From the NCBI GenBank assembly GCA_031257455.1, contig JAIROQ010000185.1, positions 1-9,125 of the forward strand: DNA of 9,125 nucleotides. Reading direction: 5' to 3'. Source of the stretch: Prevotellaceae bacterium (GTDB lineage Bacteria > Bacteroidota > Bacteroidia > Bacteroidales > UBA932). The translations under genes were made by a program, and so were the position numbers. This document shows positions 1 through 6,300 of this stretch, one piece after another. Under the pieces are notes generated by a model. That model did no database searches. It saw nothing but the letters and a program-made list of their open reading frames with translations, and was not told the origin of the DNA. Position 1 is the stretch's first letter; each line of letters starts with the position of its first letter.

Positions 1-17
1 TTAAAAATAAAAAAATT

Positions 18-1223
18 ATGAGAACAATCTTCTTTCTTTTCGCAATGCTTACGAGCGTGGCAGCAAACGCCGCCGTAACGGTTACGCCGCTCAGTACGGA
101 TTATGCCACAAAAAAAGTAACCTTCAAAGTGGCATGGACGAACTCGCCCACTGCGCCATATAATAACCGCGTATGGATATGGATAGACTTTTGTCCAATA
201 AGCGGTGTAACGCCCCAAAACTTTTCAACAGCTACTATTACCAGCCCTGCTAAAACAGGCGGGAATGGTACGATTACTAATGCAACGGCACGTGGCTTTT
301 TTATAGAATATAATACAACCAACGCCGGCACGACTGTTACTGCCACATTAAGCAATGCGCCTACCGGTAAATTCAATTGGTGCGTCTACGGCAGCGATTA
401 CCCGCCGAATGTAACGTTTGATAAAGGAACGTACACTTTTAAGGGAACCACTGATTTTGTAGTGAGCAATCCTGCGCAGACCATCACTACTAAAACCGTA
501 GCAAAAACAAATTTAACCGTTACTTCATCAACTACGTTTACCGATGCAACCGGTTATCCCGGTATAGGAAGCCTTTATTGCCCCTACACCGGCAGCGATT
601 TATATATGGACGCCACGCACCTTTGCCGACAACGCACCAGCGGCGCAAAGAATTGGGAAGCCTATATAAAAGACACGCGGGACAGTGAACTGTACAGAAT
701 TGTATATATGCCCGACAATAAATGGTGGTTGGCGCAGAATGTGAAATTAGCAAGCTATGGTGGTTCTGCGGTAGGTTCTGCTATTAGCGGCTGCACAAAA
801 GATGAATGTGGTAGATGTTATACATGGGCGCAGGCTTATGCTTCGTATAACAGCGATACATACGGTAGCAGTGGTAATGTACAGGGCATTTGTCCTCTTG
901 GTTGGTTATTACCGGTTACATCAAATTATGAGGCAATAGTCACGGCTATAGGCTCGATTGCTGCTACACTGGCTGCTTTAAGAGCATTAAATGCGACTTG
1001 TACACCGAAATATGATACTTATGGTTTCGCTGAAATCATAGGGGTGCAAGATTGCGTGGATAATGGTGGATATAGTGCATGGTATACTAATGACTATTAT
1101 CGCGATAATGGGTTTGTGTTGGATTGGAATAATTATGGTTCAGCGAGGTTATGTGGTAACTTGTACTGGAAACATACGTACAGTACTAATACGGTACTCA
1201 TCCGCTGTTTCCGCCAACTGTAA
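18..1223 (+). CDS. Secreted FISUMP-domain protein (Fibrobacter succinogenes major paralogous domain)
   Basis: 401 residues starting at an ATG behind an A/T-rich leader without a Shine-Dalgarno sequence. Residues 1-18 form a signal peptide (MRTIFFLFAMLTSVAANA, cleavage likely at ANA|AV). No lipobox cysteine and no obvious type IX sorting tail, so it is probably periplasmic or surface-exposed. Residues about 20-150 form a beta-rich domain with N-N-R-V-W-I-W-I-D-F near 49-58 and F-N-W-C-V-Y-G-S-D-Y-P-P at 119-130; I recognise this pattern from Bacteroidales secreted proteins. Residues about 185-401 match the FISUMP family: WEAYIKDTRDSELYRIVYMP at 213-232, WWLAQNVKLA at 236-245, GICPLGWLLP at 290-299 and the terminal IRCFRQL, comparable to the usual VRCVRD ending. 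Twelve cysteines suggest disulfides. Codons in the last third end in T more often than those at the start. The precise function is unknown; FISUMP proteins are usually large paralogous surface families. The promoter lies outside the window. Confidence 0.85.
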   Translation: MRTIFFLFAMLTSVAANAAVTVTPLSTDYATKKVTFKVAWTNSPTAPYNNRVWIWIDFCPISGVTPQNFSTATITSPAKTGGNGTITNATARGFFIEYNTTNAGTTVTATLSNAPTGKFNWCVYGSDYPPNVTFDKGTYTFKGTTDFVVSNPAQTITTKTVAKTNLTVTSSTTFTDATGYPGIGSLYCPYTGSDLYMDATHLCRQRTSGAKNWEAYIKDTRDSELYRIVYMPDNKWWLAQNVKLASYGGSAVGSAISGCTKDECGRCYTWAQAYASYNSDTYGSSGNVQGICPLGWLLPVTSNYEAIVTAIGSIAATLAALRALNATCTPKYDTYGFAEIIGVQDCVDNGGYSAWYTNDYYRDNGFVLDWNNYGSARLCGNLYWKHTYSTNTVLIRCFRQL

Positions 1224-1225
1224 TT

Positions 1226-1369
1226 TTAACCAAATAATATAGTAATATGGAAGTAAAAATCCTGCTTCCTAAAATCATTGTGTCCTATTCCCCTTAAGCT
1301 TTCATCGCGCAACCTTCCCGCAGGGCTTCGGATGACTTGCGTAACGTTACGCAACGGTACTGAAGGCAT
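1226..1369 (-). other. Small open frame (47 codons) filling the convergent intergenic gap, doubtful
   Basis: On the minus strand an ATG at 1369 opens a 47-codon frame that ends with TAA at 1226-1228, beside the stop of the FISUMP gene. The product begins MPSVPLRNVTQVIR, has a basic middle (SPAGRLRDESLRG) and an aromatic end (DFYFHITILFG). I see no promoter box directly before it and no domain I can name. It contains the 18-bp palindrome at 1337-1354. It could be a real small protein, a fragment of a dispersed repeat, or chance. Confidence in coding is low; it is listed because nothing else accounts for this stretch. Confidence 0.2.
1337..1354. repeat. Perfect 18-bp palindrome
   Basis: TTGCGTAACGTTACGCAA equals its own reverse complement over all 18 bases with no spacer; the flanking C/C pair ends the symmetry. 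It sits between two convergent genes. With no loop it is a poor RNA terminator, so a dimeric-protein binding site, or a terminus or core of a dispersed repeat, is more likely. No function is assigned. Confidence 0.7.
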
Positions 1370-1382
1370 ATAATTTCCATAG

Positions 1383-1400
1383 TAGTGGTTAGTGATTAGT
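1383..1400. repeat. Short 7-bp tandem repeat, unit TAGTGRT
   Basis: Two full units (TAGTGGT at 1383-1389 and TAGTGAT at 1390-1396) and a partial third (TAGT at 1397-1400). It is the first of three neighbouring micro-repeat tracts in this gap. A tract this short could be chance, but its position beside two clearer arrays makes it worth recording. Confidence 0.45.
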
Positions 1401-1425
1401 CGCGACAGGCGCAGTGGCGTCAGCC

Positions 1426-1460
1426 AAATCTGTAAATCCGTAAATCTGTAAATCCGTAAA
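1426..1460. repeat. 8-bp tandem repeat, unit AAATCYGT, four copies
   Basis: Four exact units alternate AAATCTGT, AAATCCGT, AAATCTGT, AAATCCGT at 1426-1457, followed by a partial unit AAA. The alternation gives a 16-bp higher-order period, which suggests duplication of a two-unit block. It lies just downstream of the ispH stop codon and encodes nothing obvious. Confidence 0.85.
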
Positions 1461-1462
1461 TT

Positions 1463-1504
1463 ATTCCTAATTCTTAATTCCTAATTCCCAATTCCTAATT
1501 CTCT
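1463..1504. repeat. 7-bp tandem repeat, unit ATTCCTA, running into the ispH 3' end
   Basis: Units read ATTCCTA, ATTCTTA, ATTCCTA, ATTCCCA, ATTCCTA and then a decayed ATTCTCT. The array covers the stop codon and the last dozen or so codons of ispH on the minus strand, so the IspH tail RNWELGIKN is a translation of the repeat. Because seven is not a multiple of three, gain or loss of a unit would shift the frame of this tail. Confidence 0.85.
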
Positions 1505-2342
1505 CCGCCACCTGTTCCATCAACCATTTCGGCGTGGAAGTGGCGCCGCAGATGCCTACAGAGCGGCAGCCTTTGAACCAGCTTGCTTGTATTTCACCGG
1601 CGTCTTCAACGAAGTAACTGCGCGGATTTGCCGCTTTACAGGCATCGAACAATACTTTGCCGTTGGAACTTTTGCGACCGCTTACGAAAAGAATTACGTC
1701 ATGCCGGTGCGCAAAATTTTCCAAATGCGGTTGGTGGCCTGCCACCTGTCCGCAAATAGTATTGTGCGTTTCCAACGGGACGCCGGCAAACATGCGCGCC
1801 TTCATGGCCGCACATAAGCGTTCAAATTCCTGCGGGCTTTTGGTCGTTTGCGAAAATAAACACACCGGACGTGAAAAATCAACGGCAGACAACTGTTGTT
1901 CGTTTTCAATGACCAAGGCGTCGCCGCCTACTTGCCCCACCAATCCATTGACTTCGGCATGTCCGCGCTTGCCGAAAATCACCAATTGCCCTTGGCGCAT
2001 TTTCATTTTTTCGTAGCATGCTTTGATGCGTTGTTGTAATTTCAGCACCACCGGACAGGTACAGTCAATTACGTGGAGTTGCTGTTGCCGGGCTGCTGCA
2101 TAGGTTTCCGGCGGTTCGCCATGTGCGCGGATAAGCATTTTTGTGTTGTGCAAAGCGGTTATACTGCTATGGCTTACTACGCGCAGTCCTTTTCGTTTCA
2201 GGCGTTCCAGTTCTTTGTCGTTATGTACGATTTCGCCTAATGAAAAAAGCTCGCCGCCGGCGTCCAGTGTCTTTTCGGCTGTTTGAATTGCCCGGATGAC
2301 CCCGTAGCAAAAACCGGATTTATCGTCAATCTCAATAATCAT
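1467..2342 (-). CDS. ispH: 4-hydroxy-3-methylbut-2-enyl diphosphate reductase (IspH/LytB)
   Basis: Catalyses the last step of the MEP pathway, reducing HMBPP to IPP and DMAPP with an oxygen-sensitive iron-sulfur cluster in the cytoplasm. The 291 residues carry the three expected cluster cysteines: C12 (in GFCYGV), C96 (in DCTCPVV) and C197 (in NTICGQV). Substrate-binding motifs are also visible: GEIVHN with H40, RAHGEPP with H74, GKRGHAEVNG with H128 and E130, and SSNG at 225-228 followed by the strongly conserved SVGICGATSTPKWLMEQVAE near the end. The ATG at 2342 puts C12 at its normal position. It overlaps the upstream cmk by 11 bases, so it is probably translated from the same mRNA. The last nine residues (RNWELGIKN) come from a 7-bp tandem repeat and are probably not part of the ancestral enzyme. 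Confidence 0.97.
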   Translation of the reverse strand: MIIEIDDKSGFCYGVIRAIQTAEKTLDAGGELFSLGEIVHNDKELERLKRKGLRVVSHSSITALHNTKMLIRAHGEPPETYAAARQQQLHVIDCTCPVVLKLQQRIKACYEKMKMRQGQLVIFGKRGHAEVNGLVGQVGGDALVIENEQQLSAVDFSRPVCLFSQTTKSPQEFERLCAAMKARMFAGVPLETHNTICGQVAGHQPHLENFAHRHDVILFVSGRKSSNGKVLFDACKAANPRSYFVEDAGEIQASWFKGCRSVGICGATSTPKWLMEQVAERIRNWELGIKN

Positions 2343-3030
2343 CCATACGAATTTTTGCGAACTGTTGCAAGAACCATTCCATTTGTTGTTCCGGCGTGAG
2401 GCGGCTATTATCCAGCAGCAATGCGCCGGGCGCTTTGCGCAGCGGCGCTACGGCGCGGTGTTCGTCTTCGTAGTCGCGGTGTTTTACATTTTCCAAAATT
2501 TCTTCAAAAGACACATCGCTGCCTTTTTCTTTCATCTCCTTGTATCGCCGTTCGGCACGGACTTGCGGGTCGGCAGTCATGTAAATTTTCAACTCGGCTT
2601 GCGGAAAAACCACCGTGCCGATGTCGCGTCCATCCATTACAATGCCTTTATGCACGCCCATTTCCTGCTGCAAGTGTACCATTCGCTCGCGCACTTCGGG
2701 AATAGCGCTCACGCGGCTTACGTACTGCGACACATTAAAGCTGCGAATTTCCCGCTCTACATTTTTCCCGTTCAGGTACGTATCGCTCGCGCCTTTCTCT
2801 TTATTATAGCGGAAAGTAATGTTAATAGCCGGCAGATGCGCCACAATTTCTTTTTCCGATACCTCGCCCTGTTCACTGATGAACTGTTGCTGCAATGCAT
2901 ACAGCGTAACGGAACGATACATCGCGCCGGTATCCACATACACATAGCCAAGTTTTACCGCAATGGCTTTGGCAAAAGTACTTTTTCCGGTGGACGAATG
3001 TCCGTCAATAGCCACAATAATTTTCCGCAT
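2332..3030 (-). CDS. cmk: Cytidylate kinase
   Basis: Phosphorylates CMP and dCMP to the diphosphates using ATP, in pyrimidine nucleotide recycling. With the ATG at 3030 the protein has 232 residues (about 227 in E. coli) and begins MRKIIVAIDG; the frame extends two codons further to a TTG at 3036, which is less likely. The P-loop GHSSTGKST is at 10-18, the NMP-binding DTGAMYR at 33-39, the MDGRDIGTVVFP segment from 132, and the RDYEDEHR lid-region motif at about 185-192, followed by APLRKAPGALLLDNS. All family landmarks are present, so it should be active. The stop lies inside the start of ispH (11-base overlap), which implies co-transcription and translational coupling. A TAAGTTTG box lies about 20 bases upstream of the ATG. 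Confidence 0.97.
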   Translation of the reverse strand: MRKIIVAIDGHSSTGKSTFAKAIAVKLGYVYVDTGAMYRSVTLYALQQQFISEQGEVSEKEIVAHLPAINITFRYNKEKGASDTYLNGKNVEREIRSFNVSQYVSRVSAIPEVRERMVHLQQEMGVHKGIVMDGRDIGTVVFPQAELKIYMTADPQVRAERRYKEMKEKGSDVSFEEILENVKHRDYEDEHRAVAPLRKAPGALLLDNSRLTPEQQMEWFLQQFAKIRMDDY

Positions 3031-3050
3031 GTTCAAATCCTATTTCAGTA

Positions 3051-3058
3051 CAAACTTA
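3051..3058 (-). promoter_or_regulatory. Putative Bacteroidota -7 box for cmk-ispH
   Basis: The minus strand reads TAAGTTTG, matching the Bacteroidota TAnnTTTG consensus, 20 bases before the cmk ATG. I see no good TTTG -33 element about 19 bases further upstream, so the promoter is supported by the -7 box and position only. Confidence 0.5.
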
Positions 3059-3080
3059 CAACTTTTTCGTTAAAATAACG

Positions 3081-3088
3081 TATCTTTG
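3081..3088 (+). promoter_or_regulatory. Putative Bacteroidota -7 box for the response regulator gene
   Basis: TATCTTTG matches TAnnTTTG and lies 36 bases before the ATG at 3125, giving a leader of about 30 bases. The -33 element is weak. A small inverted repeat, CGTTA-AAA-TAACG at 3068-3080, lies just upstream, between the two divergent -7 boxes, where a regulator could act on both promoters. Confidence 0.5.
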
Positions 3089-3124
3089 TTGTGCTGTTTA
3101 TAAAAAAGCGTATAATTTTTTGCC

Positions 3125-4285
3125 ATGAAAATTCTGATTGTGGACGATGAAAAAAGTATCCGTCATACATTGAAGGATATTTTAGAATACGAAAAATACG
3201 AAGTGGTGACTGCCGAAAACGGCGAAGACGCTTTGAAAATCGCCGGCAGCGCTACTTTTGACATGGTATTCTGCGATATCAAAATGGAGGGCATGGACGG
3301 CATAGAGACGCTGGAAAAACTGCAAACCTCGCAACCTGATTTGCCGGTAGTGATGATTTCGGGACACGGTACTATTGACACGGCTGTGGAGGCTATCAAA
3401 AAAGGCGCTTACGATTTTATCGAAAAACCGTTAGACCTTAACCGCGTACTTATCGCGGTACGCAACGCCATCGAAAAAACCGGACTGGTGAAGGAAACAA
3501 AAACGCTGAAACGGAAAATCACCAAAACGCCTGAAATCATTGGCAAGTCGAAAGCGATGGAAAAAATCAGAGAGATGATTGACCGGGTAGCGCCTACCGA
3601 TGCACGGGTACTGATAACGGGCGGCAACGGCACCGGAAAGGAATTGGTAGCGCGTTGGCTGCATGAAAAAAGCAACCGTTCCGCAGGCGCATTCGTGGAA
3701 GTCAATTGCGCCGCCATTCCGGGCGAACTTATCGAAAGCGAACTGTTCGGCCATGAAAAAGGCTCGTTCACGTCCGCCGTGAAGCAGCACAAAGGAAAAT
3801 TCGAGCAGGCCGATGGCGGTACATTGTTCCTGGACGAAATAGGCGATATGAGCCAAGCCGCGCAGGCAAAGGTATTGCGCGTGTTGCAGGAAAACAAAAT
3901 CACCCGTGTGGGCAGCGACAAAGACAGTATAGTCGATGTGCGCGTGATAGCGGCTACCAATAAAAACCTGCAAGAAGAGATTGCGCAGGGACGGTTTCGC
4001 GAAGACCTTTATCATCGTTTAAGCGTTATCATCATTCACGTGCCGGCCTTGTCCGAACACAAAGAGGACATCCCGCTGCTCGCCGGCCATTTCATTACGC
4101 AAATCTGTAATGATTCCGGCGTCAGCCGGCCGGAAATAACGCCGGCCGCGCTGGAACAATTGCAAAAACAAACATGGACGGGAAATATCCGTGAATTTCG
4201 CAACGTGATAGAACGCCTGATAATCCTCGCCGGAAAAACCATTACGGATAAAGACGTCTGTTTGTATGCTAATCCGAATAAATAA
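3125..4285 (+). CDS. NtrC-type response regulator (receiver + sigma-54 AAA+ domain) lacking the Fis HTH
   Basis: 386 residues. The receiver domain (1-120) has the acidic pocket D7/D8, phospho-acceptor D51 in FCDIKMEGMDG, switch S79 in ISGHG and K101 in EKP. An AAA+ domain of the sigma-54 activator family follows from about 137: Walker A GGNGTGKE at 166-173, Walker B TLFLDEIGD with D237/E238, arginine-rich FREDLYHRL at 291-299 and sensor II TGNIREFRNVIERL at 352-365. Two oddities: the sigma-54-contacting loop, normally GAFTGA, reads GSFTSA at 213-218, and the protein stops about 20 residues after sensor II with no Fis-type helix-turn-helix. I recall similar short regulators in Bacteroidota, so this is probably a lineage form and not a truncation. 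It may act without specific DNA binding or with a partner. No histidine kinase is in the window. The Spy-like gene lies 18 bases downstream. Confidence 0.93.
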   Translation: MKILIVDDEKSIRHTLKDILEYEKYEVVTAENGEDALKIAGSATFDMVFCDIKMEGMDGIETLEKLQTSQPDLPVVMISGHGTIDTAVEAIKKGAYDFIEKPLDLNRVLIAVRNAIEKTGLVKETKTLKRKITKTPEIIGKSKAMEKIREMIDRVAPTDARVLITGGNGTGKELVARWLHEKSNRSAGAFVEVNCAAIPGELIESELFGHEKGSFTSAVKQHKGKFEQADGGTLFLDEIGDMSQAAQAKVLRVLQENKITRVGSDKDSIVDVRVIAATNKNLQEEIAQGRFREDLYHRLSVIIIHVPALSEHKEDIPLLAGHFITQICNDSGVSRPEITPAALEQLQKQTWTGNIREFRNVIERLIILAGKTITDKDVCLYANPNK

Positions 4286-4303
4286 TTTTAAATATATAAA
4301 GCA

Positions 4304-4699
4304 ATGAAAAAGATTTTCACTTTATGCACTGTCGCCGCTTTGTTTCTTTGCATGGCAGCCCAAGCCCAGCCCGGTAATACGCCGGAACAGCGCGCAAAAA
4401 AATTAACCCGCCAGATGAACAAAACTTTAAATTTGAGTAAAACACAAAAGAAAAAAGTGGCAGAAATCAATTTAACCTACATTCGAAAGCAGGAGGAATT
4501 AAAGATAAGGCAAGAAGAAGGAATAAGCATCGACCAGTATCATCAAGACCTTTTGCTGCTGATTGCCGAACGGAATCACGAACTGAAAGAAGCATTATCC
4601 ACTTCCCAGTACAATACCTATATGGAGTACGATAATGCGACCAAGAAAATGTTACAGCAGGAAAAAAAGAGACAACGGCAGGACGCAAAAGAGAAATGA
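4304..4699 (+). CDS. Periplasmic Spy/CpxP-like (LTxxQ, DUF4890-type) small protein
   Basis: 131 residues with a signal peptide (MKKIFTLCTVAALFLCMAAQAQ, cleavage likely after AQA near 21). The cysteine at 16 is not in a lipobox, so a soluble periplasmic protein is expected. The mature part is highly charged and helical, with two LTxxQ-like motifs, LSKTQ at 44-48 and LSTSQ at 98-102, and a very basic, glutamine-rich tail (KKMLQQEKKRQRQDAKEK). Two LTxxQ motifs in a helical periplasmic protein of this size are the signature of the Spy/CpxP/ZraP group of chaperones and sensor modulators; Bacteroidota relatives are often labelled DUF4890. It starts 18 bases after the response regulator with no terminator or -7 box between them, so the two are probably co-transcribed. 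Chaperone or sensor role is inferred from family and context. Confidence 0.75.
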   Translation: MKKIFTLCTVAALFLCMAAQAQPGNTPEQRAKKLTRQMNKTLNLSKTQKKKVAEINLTYIRKQEELKIRQEEGISIDQYHQDLLLLIAERNHELKEALSTSQYNTYMEYDNATKKMLQQEKKRQRQDAKEK

Positions 4700-4776
4700 G
4701 CTTTCTGCTCAAATTATTTTATCAATATCTTTCTTGAGTTCCGGTAGATTGTTGATGATAATAGCCGGATTATTCG

Positions 4777-6288
4777 CTACAGTTTTTTTATCACGATTTT
4801 GTTGCCCGGATAAATTTTTGCATTCTTCGTAAGGCCGTTTATTTGCATGATATCGTAGAAAGTTACATCGTCATATAATTGCGAGATGCTCCACAGGTTT
4901 TCTCCTTTTTTTACCGTATGCACCAACGCTTTTCCTTCAGTAATGGCGCGTGCAGGTTTAGCAGAAGCCACAGCAGCGGTTGCCTTTTTTGCTTTTGCAT
5001 TCACTACTAATTTTTGCCCGGCATTGATGCGCGTGCTTTCGCCGATATCGTTCCAATATTGCAAATCGGAAATTTTTACGCCGTACCTCAGGGCGATAGA
5101 ACTAAGCGTTTCCCCTTTTCTTACCCGGTGGATAGTGCGCCCGCCGACGGTTGTAGCAGCTCCCCGTTGCGCAATTTGTTTAATAATATTCGGATTAAAA
5201 TATACGCTGTCTTTATAGGCGTAAATTTCTTTTTCTTTTTCGGCAAACAAGCCCGTGTATTCAAACGGAACGCGCAGCACATAGGGCGCCGAAGTTCCCG
5301 GTATAATGTCGTGCAGGTATTGCGGGTTAAAGTCGCGCAGTTCATCTATCGGAATGCCGACCACGTCCGATATTTGTTCAAAATGCAGCATTTTATTTAT
5401 TATAAATGTATCTACCTGCGCGGGCATATTCACTTGCTTCGGGCGGAGATTATGCTCTTTGTAATATTCCAGCAAATAACCTGCGCCCACAAATAACGGC
5501 ACATAGCCGCGTGTTTCGCGCGGCAGGTAAGGGTAGATGTCCCAGTAATCGCTTTTGCCCCCGGAACGCCGGATAGCCTTGCGCACATTGCCGTCCCCGC
5601 AATTGTAAGCGGCAATAGCCAGCGACCAGTCGCCGAAAATATTGTACAAATCTTTCAAATACCTTGCAGCTGCGTGTGTCGCTTCCACCGGGTCTAAGCG
5701 TTCATCAACAAACGAATTTATTTTAAGGTTATACCGCAACGCAGTCGGATACATGAATTGCCACATTCCTTTTGCCTTGGCGCGCGAAACGGCACGCGGG
5801 TTCAGCGCCGATTCAATAATAGCCATAGCCCGCAATTCCAGCGGCAATTCATACATGTCTAAAATTTCTTCGATTATCGGGAGATAATAATGCGCAAGCC
5901 CCAAAATCATTTCCGATTTTTCGGGGTCTTTTTGCGTATAGGCAATAATACAGCGGCGCACCACATCGTTATACGGCAAATCAATAATTGTCGGCATGCG
6001 CCTGAGCCGCTCGACATATACGGAATCCGGCAAATCGGCCTGTTGCCGGTCTTCTTCAATATCGACAAGTATTTCCGATGTATCCCGCAACGCACGTTGC
6101 AGATACCAGATGGAAAGCAAGCTGTCCAGATTTTTATTGATATTAAAATCTAAAATTTCTTCATCGTTGTCTGCCTCCCGGTTTTCTATATTAACAATGG
6201 TGTCGCCGGACGCTTTTGTGATATGCGACTGCGCATAGCCCGCCGCAAGCGAAGAAAAGAAAAGAGAAACGAAAATGATTTTTTTCAT
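4777..6288 (-). CDS. mltD: MltD-like membrane-bound lytic transglycosylase with two LysM domains
   Basis: 503 residues that cleave peptidoglycan glycan strands to 1,6-anhydromuropeptides. A signal peptide (MKKIIFVSLFFSSLAAGYAQ) is followed by an acidic linker. The SLT (goose-lysozyme-like) domain spans about 125-265: the catalytic glutamate is E159 in AMAIIESALNPRAVSRAKAKG, followed by GMWQFM at 174-179, AARYLKDLYNIFGDW at 207-221 and AIAAYNCGDGNV at 225-235. Two LysM carbohydrate-binding repeats end the protein, at about 386-429 (HRVRKGETLSSIALRYGV) and 456-500 (HTVKKGENLWSISQLY). There is no lipobox, so it is probably a periplasmic or peripherally attached enzyme. It starts 12 bases after the DUF5683 gene and is the last gene of the par operon. 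The stop follows a run of seven A residues; a -1 shift there would add 24 residues. Confidence 0.93.
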   Translation of the reverse strand: MKKIIFVSLFFSSLAAGYAQSHITKASGDTIVNIENREADNDEEILDFNINKNLDSLLSIWYLQRALRDTSEILVDIEEDRQQADLPDSVYVERLRRMPTIIDLPYNDVVRRCIIAYTQKDPEKSEMILGLAHYYLPIIEEILDMYELPLELRAMAIIESALNPRAVSRAKAKGMWQFMYPTALRYNLKINSFVDERLDPVEATHAAARYLKDLYNIFGDWSLAIAAYNCGDGNVRKAIRRSGGKSDYWDIYPYLPRETRGYVPLFVGAGYLLEYYKEHNLRPKQVNMPAQVDTFIINKMLHFEQISDVVGIPIDELRDFNPQYLHDIIPGTSAPYVLRVPFEYTGLFAEKEKEIYAYKDSVYFNPNIIKQIAQRGAATTVGGRTIHRVRKGETLSSIALRYGVKISDLQYWNDIGESTRINAGQKLVVNAKAKKATAAVASAKPARAITEGKALVHTVKKGENLWSISQLYDDVTFYDIMQINGLTKNAKIYPGNKIVIKKL

Positions 6289-6300
6289 AACCGTAAAATT

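Noticed and set aside
1247..1297. 16-codon plus-strand ORF after the FISUMP gene
   Set aside because: It is very short, with no promoter box and no family resemblance; the longer minus-strand frame covers the same bases.
2365..3078. 237-codon plus-strand open frame antisense to cmk
   Set aside because: It mirrors a well-supported kinase gene, has low-complexity F/H-rich composition and no recognisable domain; it is a shadow of the real reading frame.
3431..4015. 194-codon minus-strand open frame antisense to the response regulator
   Set aside because: It lies wholly inside a gene with intact receiver and AAA+ motifs and has no independent signals.
4697..4711. TGAGC-TTTCT-GCTCA hairpin as a terminator for the Spy-like gene
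   Set aside because: The stem is only 5 bp, begins at the stop codon and is followed by a mixed A/T stretch with no U-run, so it is too weak to annotate.
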